DNA of 64,000 nucleotides from the NCBI GenBank assembly GCA_019925105.1, contig JAHGAU010000010.1, positions 1,240,001 to 1,304,000 on the forward strand. Reading direction: 5' to 3'. A program made the position numbers and the translations under genes. The DNA comes from Niebla homalea (taxonomy: Eukaryota > Ascomycota > Lecanoromycetes > Lecanorales > Ramalinaceae). The notes beneath the pieces are model-generated. The model made no database searches and was not told where the DNA came from. It saw only the letters and a program-made list of their open reading frames with translations. Below are positions 55,333 through 64,000 of this stretch, one piece after another (within the stretch, counting starts at the first letter, position 1; each line of letters starts with the position of its first letter).

Positions 55333-57410
55333 TCACAACAGCCCAGTAGCCTTCAGGTTGGTCACTACATCATCCAAATCGTCATCTTGCCGGAAGTGTC
55401 GTCCATCGACCACGATGTCATCATCCTCATCCGCCTCGTTGAAATCCACAAGCCAGTTTGCCCAAAAGCGTAAACCTTCAATGCCTTCATCGCGACATAG
55501 AGCGCCTTTTTCTTCAGCCATCTCTAACTCCTCACTTGCAACACCGACGCTCCAACCAAAGCGCTGCGCCGCACCTTGAGCAGTTATGTAGGTGCCGAAT
55601 GCGCTGTTGGAATTCACAGCGCTTGAGATGTGCAATTCTCGCAGCCAAGATAAAAGCTGGGCAATTGTTTTGTCGTCGGTCCTGTCAGATTGCTGGACGA
55701 CCAGCAATTTATTTCTGAACTGTCTCAGACGAACTGGAAGTTGAAGCTTCTCCCAAAGCCGGGCTGCTTTTCCGAAGTCCGAAGGACTGACTAGCTCAAC
55801 ACCCCCCCGAGACCGATTGAAAACGGCCCATAAGTCAACTAAGCTCATGATGCCCCCTTCTTTCTTTAGGATCCCTTTGGCATCGTCCGTCAGGTATTCC
55901 GCCAGGTTGCGAGACAGCTCAGCAAGGTAAAGTGACTCGCCGCCGGACCTCTGACCTAGCATATCCTTGGTAGTCACCATATCCAAGGATTTGGCAGACT
56001 CTGCAATGATTTGGTCCACGTCTGATGAGGGCCCATTGTCGTTCCTGCGAGCGAAGGACTCTGCCAAAGCAATGATCTCTTTAGCCGAAGCCATCAGTGC
56101 GTCCATGTCCTCAAAAGCTGAGCCGATGACGGCTTCATTCTTCATACGTAAGTCAAGGCCGCGGCGTTCCAGACCAGCTATTCCAGCTGACTGGGCACGA
56201 TTTGGAGGAAGAGGAGAGACTGAGTTTCCTGAGCCATGTCCCGATTGATTATCTGCGTTCTGAAGATGCGTGGAATCCGGAATGGGTGGAGCACTCTGCA
56301 GGAGCCATTTTCTCTGCACCATTGCCCATTTCAGCTTCTCATGAAATGCTTTCTCACCGCCGCCTCGAAAAGAGATCTTGATGGACTCCTGGTCTTCACC
56401 CAAAGTAGACAATGGTCCACTAAAGCTTGGTTCGGGTGAACCAAAACGGTCCATGGTATCTTCATGACTAAGGCGACTGCTCGATCCGCGTTGATTGATG
56501 GATGCACCACACAATTCACAAGATAGCAATGAAGGATGATTTAGGAATGTGCACCTCGAGCATTGGACGCCAGCGCCATTCGCGAGTACAGGGTCTGCCG
56601 CTTCGTTAATGGGGTTCTCACGTAAAATACCCTCTTGCACGCCACCGCTGTTCGGTGGTGTTCGAGATGGAGTCAGATCTGCCGCAGAGAGAGGCTGTCG
56701 ACCAGACACACTGGCTATCGCGGCTTTCAGGATGAGTCCAAACGGTGGCTTGATGCCGCACGCCAGACACGTAGGCAACGTCATATTGGAAGAGGCAGTA
56801 GCCGGGTCGAAGCCTGAGGGAACTGGATTCGAGAAGGTGCAAATTGGACAAACCCAGGTCCCATTCCTCTGTCCATTCGGAACCTTCAGGCTCGAAATTG
56901 TCCGATGTGGACGTGCATCATCTGGAGGTCTGATTGGACTTTGGGCAGGGGCATGCTCTGACAGATAATTCGGACTGGTGGCTCCCAGATTGGACTGCAA
57001 TAGTGATGACTTTACGGGCTTTGAGAATAAGGTAACTTTTGGAGAGGATTTAAAGAAGCCCGCCTATGACAAGTCAAAGAGGGCGCGAATGTGAGCATCA
57101 TCTCGCACTCACATAAAAGTCATACCGGTCGACGTTCTTCAGCTCAATGGCAATAGCATTTTGGCGGGAATCGGCATTGTCAACGTAGCAGATACGGTGG
57201 CTCGTAAGGTAGATGTGGCCATTCTGTAGATTCGGAAACCTGACTTTGCTGTTCCTCTCGTCATTTAAACAGTCCTGTCCAATAGGCTGGTATCCAAGGA
57301 AAAGCTCACCCTTCGTACAGCCCGACCGCATCTTGAACGAACAGAAGCGTTTCATCAGGTAGCAGGGAAGGACGTAAAGCAGTTGTCAGATCTAGATGCT
57401 GATACAACAT
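55333..57410 (-). CDS. VPS36: ESCRT-II subunit Vps36 with NZF zinc fingers
   Basis: Binds ubiquitinated cargo, phosphoinositides and ESCRT-I at endosomes. Three exons: 57410-57310, 57248-57113 and 57063-55333; introns 61 and 49 bp; 655 aa. The GLUE domain is split over all exons: 'LDLTTALRPSLLPDETLLFV', 'QDAVGLYEG-KVRFPNLQNG', 'HIYLTSHRICYVD', 'VDRYDFY | AGFFKSSPKVT'. Two NZF-type zinc fingers are inserted in GLUE, with Cys pairs at 'TWVCPICTFSNPV ... LPTCLACG' and 'VQCSRCTFLNHPSLLSCELC', as in budding yeast. GLUE then resumes ('IKISFRGGGEKAFHEKLKWA'). The C-terminal winged-helix part has 'LYLAELSRNLAEYLTDD', 'GGIMSLVDLWAVFNRSRGG', 'VSPSDFGKAARLWEKLQLPV' and 'ALCRDEGIEGLRFWANWL'. The start is the ATG in small exon 1. 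Confidence 0.93.
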
Positions 57411-57811
57411 CCAGTCTTGCCAGTCTCATGGCGTTCTCAAGCAATGTGTGATACGCCAGACGAGATGCGGCATTTCTAATGGAATCTTAAGTGTACTCTA
57501 CAGTACGTCACAGCAAGAACTCACCAATATTAATACAGTATCCAGATTCATGACCAGAACAGGGCTAGTTCTAGCTCTAGCTGTCAGATTGGGTTACAGA
57601 ATTACGGCTAAATTAGTCCGCCTGTTTCGTTTGCTGTCACTTTTTAGGTAGTTCCAGTCAGCAAGTTAGCCTGTCTTGTCCGCCTCGTTTATTCTCATGG
57701 TCGCAAAGAATGATGGTCTTCAACACTTCGTTACTCATCAATAGATATCCCGCTCCCTAACACAACATTTTGCGACTGTCTTTCCTTCACCTGTTGATTT
57801 CACAGTCATTC
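57411..57811. promoter_or_regulatory. Divergent promoter of VPS36 and THP3
   Basis: 401 bp between opposite start codons, AT-rich around 57480-57620. No specific site is called. Confidence 0.5.
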
Positions 57812-59457
57812 ATGAATCTAACATTACCTCCTCCGACTGCAATGCCGTATCCATCAACAGGTGCCTTGACGTCGATCAAACCAAGAGCGAACATCACTGA
57901 CCAGAGAGAAGCCCGAGGTGCATTCACACCCGTGTCTGCACGCACATCTTTTGCCCAGCCATCAGCTCCTGGTCTTTCCACAACGTCCCATTCTACTCAC
58001 TCAAAACCTACAGCCCCTTCACCGGAGAAAGCCAAAGTGGTGTGGCCTCCCACCGTCCGCACTTATGTGCAGAGAGCCTTCGCCATAGAGAACACGGCGC
58101 CGGGTGTAGACAGGAACGAGATGGAGACCAAGTTGAAACAAGTGATTGCAAGTTCTGTACAAGATGGGAGTTTACATGCGCGTGACTGGTCTAATGAGCC
58201 ACTTCCTCAGCACCTTATACTGAGGGAACGCAAAGAGAATTTAGCACAATCTGCAGACCCTGTGTACAGCAACGGTGTCACCCCCCTCACCCTCCACGAA
58301 ACTAACCTCAAAGCACACGATCCATCCTCTAAAAAACGGAAGTCCTCCGAACTGGACGAAACCCAGGCTCACCAGGAACGACTTCCACCATGGCGTACCA
58401 CGGCCTCGCACAACGTCCTTGAGGATCGAGTGTCGTACCCGGAGAAGCGTCAACGTGGGGAGGAAAAGACGAAAGGATTAAGTAAGTCTCAAAAAAGGAA
58501 GCAACGATTCGAGAACAGCCACTCCCAGGGCCTGGCACAACACACTTTGCAAGTGAAGGAAGTCCCCTCAGCATTACCTGAAGTAGACCGAGGCCCCGTC
58601 GTCGGTAGATGCCAGGATCTCGAGAAGAAGTACTTCCGTCTTACCGCGCCTCCTAATCCGGACACAGTACGACCTCTGCACGTGCTCGAAAAAACCTTGG
58701 ACCATCTGAAGAGAAGATGGAGATCGGAAAGCCACTATGGGTACATGTGTGATCAGCTCAAATCCCTTCGCCAGGATCTCACGGTGCAGCACATCAAGAC
58801 GTCATTCACCGTGACAGTGTACGAAGTGCACGCGCGAATAGCGCTAGAAAAGGCGGACTTGGGTGAGTATAATCAGTGCCAAACGCAACTGCGTGCACTG
58901 TATTCGCAGCAGCTTGGAGGGCACCCAGAAGAGTTCAAGGCATATCGTATTTTGTATTTCATTCATACCTGCAATCGGACCGATATGAACGATGTATTGG
59001 CAGATCTAACCGCAACAGAAAAGCAACATCCGGCCATCAGGCACGCGCTTGACACTCGTTCAGCGTTGGCTCTGGGGAATTTTCATCGATTCTTCCGGCT
59101 CTATCTCGAGACACCCAACATGGGGGCATATCTTATGGACATGTTCGTAGGTCGGGAACGTCTCGTCGCTCTTTCGAATATCTGCATCTCGTAAGTCACT
59201 GCGCTCTATCTCCGTCCAAACTCTAGTGACCGTCCCGCAGCTATAAGACTGATGTCAAGCTTCGTTTTGTGACTGAGGAGCTCGGCTTTGAATCGGATGA
59301 CGAAAGTGCCCGATTTATATGCGACCATCAAGGGCAAGCGTTCCTGGAGGAGAACGATGCTGGGGGTGTGAAACTTTTGACTGCCAAGGCTGTCCGGTTC
59401 TTTGAAGGGGCAAGAGCAGCTGCCTTCCGGCGGGTCGACATCAAAGGCCAGATATGA
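57812..59457 (+). CDS. THP3: SAC3/GANP-family protein, Thp3 (LENG8-like)
   Basis: Thp3 with Csn12 acts in transcription elongation and mRNA processing in the nucleus. Two exons: 57812-59190 and 59241-59457; 50-bp intron (GTAAGT to CGCAG); 531 aa. The frame is open from 57770, but the first ATG is 57812, with another at 57842. The first 270 residues are disordered, with 'VWPPTVRTYVQRAFAIENTA', a start block seen in Thp3/LENG8, and a basic segment ('KSQKRKQRFEN'). The SAC3/GANP domain covers about residues 280-520: 'VVGRCQDLEKKYFRLTAPPN', 'VRPLHVLEKTLDHLKRRW', 'YGYMCDQLKSLRQDLTVQHI', 'EYNQCQTQLRALYSQQLGGH', 'FKAYRILYFIHT', 'HRFFRLYLETPNMGAYLMDM'. Exon 2 finishes it ('TEELGFESDDESARFICDHQ'). These motifs separate it from Sac3 itself. 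Confidence 0.88.
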
Positions 59458-60958
59458 GCTCTCCGTTTACGAAGATGTACTTTCTGAGCAGTAAATTCTC
59501 CACCTTGGCTTTGCGCGCTGCCATGCGCGGATGAAGCAGCGATACCCAGGTGCCAGTAGAGATCTGGCGTCGCTTTTGCGACCGCGTTGGTTTCCGAGGC
59601 AGCATTATTCGTCCTGGGTGAAGCTCACGCAAGCAAACTACTGCCATATTGTCCTCTATCACCATGATTACTAACAAGCAGATTTACAAAGTCATGAAGA
59701 GCGCAAAGGACGGGGCGATCTAGGGTAGTAGCGCAGTGAGGAAGGATCAGGTGGGCTCGGGTGGCGGTCTAAAGCCGCTGTGAATATATGTTGCAAGGGT
59801 CAATGCTCTTTCTTGACCTTTTACAATCAAGACGAAAGTGCACTTTGTGTGCATAGGTTGGCTAGCAGGTTGCACTGGCAGGCTTTTGCTTAGGATCAAT
59901 GAAGCCTCCATCATTCCCATCGTGGACCTCGATTATTCCGTCCTGTGGTCCGTATTGCCATGCATGTGTGGTCCAGAACGGTTGGAACTTTCTTGTGTTG
60001 TATGCAAGTGGGCATTATGCGCAAAGCTAGGAGCAATGGATACGAAAGTGGAGACGAGGCCAAATAAGATTAATTTGCGAGAAGTGGCATGGGAGAGCTC
60101 ATGCTCGGATGATTGGGTTGAACACCCTTGGACGCCTTTGCACTGCCATATTCCACCTGACGGCACGAGTCTGACCAGGATACCAGGTATGCGAGAAAAC
60201 AAGGGCGTAAGGAGGGCAGAGGCATAATAGGATACATTCAGAGGTACGGAATAGAGATATCAATGGAGGCATTGGTGGCACTGGCATCGAGCATGCAGCA
60301 CACCCAAGCGAAGATGGGTGCGCATAAGGTTGGAAGGCCATCTCCCTGCATGTTACTCCGTCCGCCAGGCCCAAATCGAGCGCCCCAGTTAGTTCTTGCC
60401 GTAGTAGGATTGTAGGACAGTAGGAGTCTGCCCATCTTTTTCCTCCACGTCGATTAAGTTATTCAATCTCCTCAACGCTATCTTCATCCATTATCCGTCC
60501 CTCGGTCTCGTACTCAGGCACGTACTCAGGATACTTCATCGGTTGACCATCCCCTCGATTCCTGGACGCACGTCATACACGTGCTCGACGTGGTACCCTC
60601 GTACGGTATTTTATTATACTTATCGATAGCCTCCTTAGCTCAAGCCCAATCAATTGTGATTTGTGCCGTCCCCCGCCACAAAGCTTGCTGCTTGCATTCT
60701 CCGGTTCTCCCACCCCTTCAAGCCCTTCCACGAGGTCGACACGCTTCGCCTTGAAGCTACGGAGTACTCCAAATCCATACTTCCGTACTTCTCTATACAT
60801 CACCCTGGGCGCAAGCTTTCCCATCGCCTTGGTGTATGACTCTTCTTTCAGAAAGCCTCCCCCTTGTTTTACATATCGCATGGTCGGATTCCCAACTCCT
60901 CGAGAGTGATAGTGAGCCTCGACAGCGATACACTGGTCAGCTCCACTCCACAGAAAGT
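59458..60958. other. 1.5-kb spacer and BEM1 promoter
   Basis: No gene supported. Short frames at 59838-60227 (plus) and 60573-61004 (minus, overlapping the BEM1 start) lack recognisable products. The last 350 bp are pyrimidine-rich, as expected for the BEM1 leader. Confidence 0.5.
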
Positions 60959-63087
60959 ATGAAGGTAAGGCACTTTCTTGGTCCGATCCTTGAGGCTGCG
61001 TCATCCGAGACCTGACCGACTGTCTTCAGGCCATTCGACGCTCCATCAAAGGCGAGAAGGATACGAGACCGCTCCATGCTTCCATTCCACAAAAATCTCC
61101 CACCGCCATCATTCCGCCCAAAAAGGTACGCCAGTTCGCCTGCTTATGCTTCTTGCACCATCTTCGTCTCAAGCACTCACGCTGTCAATCTTACTTGCTA
61201 GGTCATAAAGGCCAAGTACGACTACAACCCTCCTCCCGACAACCCGCACGAACTCCCCTTTGCTAAAGGAGACTTCTTTCACGTCATAAGTAGGGAAGAT
61301 GACAAGGACTGGTACGAGGCCTGTAACCCGTTGATGGCCGACAAACAGCGAGGTCTGGTCCCCGTCACCTACTTCGATGTCGTGGGGAAGACAGACAGGC
61401 AAAGCGCTGGCTCCGTCCAGTCGGGCGCAAGCAATGTCATCCCGCAACCCTTGGATCAAAGCTTCCCAGAACGACCGATCATCGGCCTACCTCAACCACA
61501 ATCGCAAAATGACGCAGCTTCGGTGGACAAAACTTCGGGACATAGCAGGGTACCCAGCATGGGCAAGGGTTCGGGCGCTATGGTCTATGGCGTGGTCATC
61601 TATGACTTCAAGGCCGAGAGGCCAGATGAGCTGGAAGCCGAACAGGGAGAGTCCATCATTATCATTGCGCAATCCAACCCGGAGTGGTTCGTCGCCAAGC
61701 CCATCAAACGGCTTGGGGGCCCTGGTCTCATACCCGTCTCATTTATCGAGATCCGAGATATGAACACCGGCCTTGCCGTTGCCGACACCCATTCCGCCGT
61801 TCAAAGAGCAGGAGTACCGAAGGTCGAAGAGTGGAAACGTATCGCCGCAAATTACAAGAATAGCAGCATCCCGCTGGGCAAGTTCTCCGAAGCGGGGCCA
61901 GGATCGCTTCAGAAAGATATGGGTCGGCTGAGCCTAGCCAACCAGCAGAGCAACGGCGTGAACGGTGTAAGTGACTCCACTCCTTGTTTGGCCTACGGAG
62001 ATTCAGCATCAGATGGCTTAAACCTTTGTAGGGATCTTCGCATCAAGGGGATACCAGCAGAGGTCAAAACAACTACGACAGACAGTCTTCACGCCAGCTC
62101 CTTGCCCCTGCATCGGCCTCGATACCACGATATATCTTCGAGAATGACAAGTACTGGTACATCATTGAGTGCCAGATGGAGGATGGTCGCTGGTGGGAGC
62201 TGTCGCGAACTTATCAAAAGTTCTATGATTTTCAAATCGCCCTGCTCCAACAATTCCCAAAGGAAGCGCAAACGCCAATCGGGGGCAAAAGGCTCCTCCC
62301 CTTTATGCCCGGCCCTGTCACCTATGTCACCGATGCCATCTCCAATGGCCGTCGAGAAAGTCTGAACACCTACGTCAAAGAACTTCTGGCCCTGCCACCC
62401 TACATCTCCAGATGCGACCTTGTGCGAGAATTGTTCGCCCCAAGAGAAGGGGATTATGAACTTGACCCCGACCGTGTGACCGAGAACTTCCGTCATTCGG
62501 GAGGTTCCCAAATGTCCATGAACGGGGACATGTCGCGTACAGCATCGCGCCAATCGTCCCAAGGGCGGATGAACGGTGGCCCATCTAATGGCTATGGCAA
62601 CATGGGGCCACCACCACAAAAAGTGTCGCAACAGCCGAACGGCATGGGTGGTACACATTACCGTCACCCGTCAGACATGGGTTATCAGCAGCAGCCGCAG
62701 CCGCAGCCGCAGCAGGTCGTCAACCCCAAAGCCTCCACCCTCACCCAAGGCTCGTCAAACTCCTCCCACATCAATGCCTCGACCACCTCCCTCACCAACA
62801 CCAATGGCGTCAGCAGCAGCAACGGCGGCAGCAACCCATCGGGCGCGATAAAAATCAAAGTCAACTTCCAGGACGAGACCATCGTCATCCGCGTCATGCA
62901 CGACGTTAATTTCCAGCAGCTCCGTGATAAATGCAAGGAACGGCTGAAGATCCCGCCGCACGAGGAAGTCATGGTCAGCTACCGTGACGAACCGACAGGC
63001 CAGATCTGCGAGATGTTGAGCGATCGCGATCTGGACATGGCGCTCTCGCGGTGCCTCCGGTTGGTCATCTCGGTGCAGTATGTGTGA
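60959..63087 (+). CDS. BEM1: Polarity scaffold Bem1/Scd2 (SH3-SH3-PX-PB1)
   Basis: Scaffold that links Cdc42, its exchange factor Cdc24 and PAK kinase at growth sites. Four exons: 60959-60964 (just Met-Lys), 61030-61125, 61202-61966 and 62032-63087; introns 65, 76 and 65 bp, all phase 0; 640 aa. The start reads 'MK | AIRRSIKGEKDTRPLH', as in fungal Bem1. SH3-1 is at residues 35-95 ('VIKAKYDYNPPPDNPHEL', 'DDKDWYEA'); SH3-2 at about 160-222 ('VYGVVIYDFKAERPDELE', 'PEWFVAKPI'). PX is about 320-420 ('RYIFENDKYWYIIECQME', 'WWELSRTYQKFYDFQIALLQ', 'RRESLNTYVKELLALPPYI'). A Gln/Pro and Ser/Asn linker follows, with a CAG/CCG run near 62690-62715. PB1 is at about 555-640 ('AIKIKVNFQDETIVIRVMHD'), the part that binds Cdc24. 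Confidence 0.94.
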
Positions 63088-64000
63088 AGAGGAGAGTGCC
63101 GTGTGTGAATGTGGGGCCTGGAAGAAAATCGAAAGCATAATGACTTATGGATTTAGCAAGGATGCGATTGGCTTGTGAGGAGGAGGAAAAGGAGAAAGAC
63201 GAGGATGACGCCAAGGAGGCCCAGAGGAAGAAACCTTTTTGTTGACGAACATTGATGAGATCAGCGTGCATGACTGGAGCGTGGGCTAGGGGGGCCAAAG
63301 TCTTCATTGCTTGTGCAGAGACAGCACACAGATCTCTCACTGGCTTGTCCATTGGACATCTACTTACCGCTATCAATGCAAGAGATGACCGGAGGCGCTG
63401 GCCCAAATAATACTCGAATTCTCGGCGATGGAAGGAGATCTTGCCATACCATGTGAAAGCGAAATAATGAGTGAGAAAAACACAATGGATACTCTTTGCT
63501 TCTCTGTTTGACGAATACTACACGGTTAACTGCCCGCAACGCATGCCAGGCTGTTGGCTTGTTCGGGGGCGGGCGAGGGCGGGAGATATCTGGCGTTGAT
63601 CAGGTCATAGCAGTGGGCTGCGGACAGAGCGTTTCCCATGGTTCAGGGACAGAGAGAGATTGCATGATTGCATTTTATTATAATATCAACCAATATATCG
63701 GTCAAAATACCTTATCCCACTTGGAAACGGTGACATTGCTCCACCACCTTTGCCCCTTGATATGAACCCGGCCCCCCTTTTCATAACCCTGGGGAGAAAT
63801 GTATAATAACATTTCATTTTGTTGGGGATCTTTGGCCTAGAGATGTTGCCATGCGAAAAGGCTTTAAATCACAACATGATGGTTGGAAACGTTGCTGTAT
63901 TCCATCGAAGTATAAGATATGTGCTCATCGTCTATCGAAATCGCTCAATTGCTCGTTGTATCATATATGGGTTGTGTTACTCAGAACATTTCGGCCAACT
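63088..64000. other. BEM1 3' region and right-edge intergenic sequence
   Basis: 913 bp. No frame with a recognisable product and no RNA gene. A gene starting just outside the window could have its promoter here. Confidence 0.5.

Noticed and set aside
60573..61004. 143-residue minus-strand frame over the BEM1 start
   Set aside because: Overlaps the BEM1 promoter and first exon; product not family-like.
62089..62667. 192-residue minus-strand frame
   Set aside because: Shadow of the BEM1 PX-domain exon.

Overview
This is nuclear DNA from a filamentous ascomycete (Pezizomycotina). The class cannot be fixed from sequence alone; Dothideomycetes or Eurotiomycetes both fit. The evidence is dense genes on both strands, short GT-AG introns (about 45-110 bp) with CTRAY-type branch points, AUG contexts of fungal type, and fungus-specific proteins: a filamentous-fungal chitin synthase, a GT69 mannosyltransferase, Bbc1, Bem1, Hos3, Mrp51 and Ufe1. 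I found no tRNA, rRNA, CRISPR array, intact transposon or viral element.

Layout. 1-442: 5' part of an unrecognised minus-strand gene. 1.1-7.2 kb: cytosolic asparaginyl-tRNA synthetase, GT69 glycosyltransferase, RRM-like protein. 7.2-10.6 kb: gene-poor, with a (TAGG)7 microsatellite. 10.6-20.2 kb: SANT/Myb-like protein, IWR1, a 756-aa coiled-coil protein, family X DNA polymerase (POL4), EMC4. 20.2-23.2 kb: gene-poor, with the remains of a heterokaryon-incompatibility (HET) gene. 23.2-31.3 kb: AP-1 beta-adaptin, a broken MFS transporter, aspartate aminotransferase, ER SNARE UFE1. 31.5-51.2 kb: DNA ligase I, BBC1, RTR1, MRP51, class III-type chitin synthase, HOS3 deacetylase, queuine tRNA-ribosyltransferase. 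51.5-55.3 kb: a small three-exon gene and a decayed Zn2Cys6 transcription factor. 55.3-63.1 kb: ESCRT-II VPS36, THP3 and polarity scaffold BEM1.

Most genes are unrelated housekeeping functions. They do group loosely into polarity and cell wall (BEM1, BBC1, chitin synthase, GT69), endomembrane traffic (UFE1, EMC4, AP-1, VPS36), RNA polymerase II biology (IWR1, RTR1, THP3) and DNA replication or repair (ligase I, POL4). Divergent pairs share short promoters and convergent pairs have very short 3' spacers. I see no biosynthetic cluster and no clearly new system.

The most unusual points are: (i) three accessory-type genes (HET, MFS, Zn2Cys6) that all look decayed while their neighbours are intact; (ii) an upstream in-frame AUG on DNA ligase I that would add a mitochondrial-type presequence, as in yeast CDC9; (iii) a ligase PCNA-binding motif that exists only after splicing; (iv) a small spliced gene at 51.5-52.5 kb and a probable extra terminal exon on RTR1, both easy to miss. 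All exon junctions were placed by hand from splice signals and reading frame, without transcript data.
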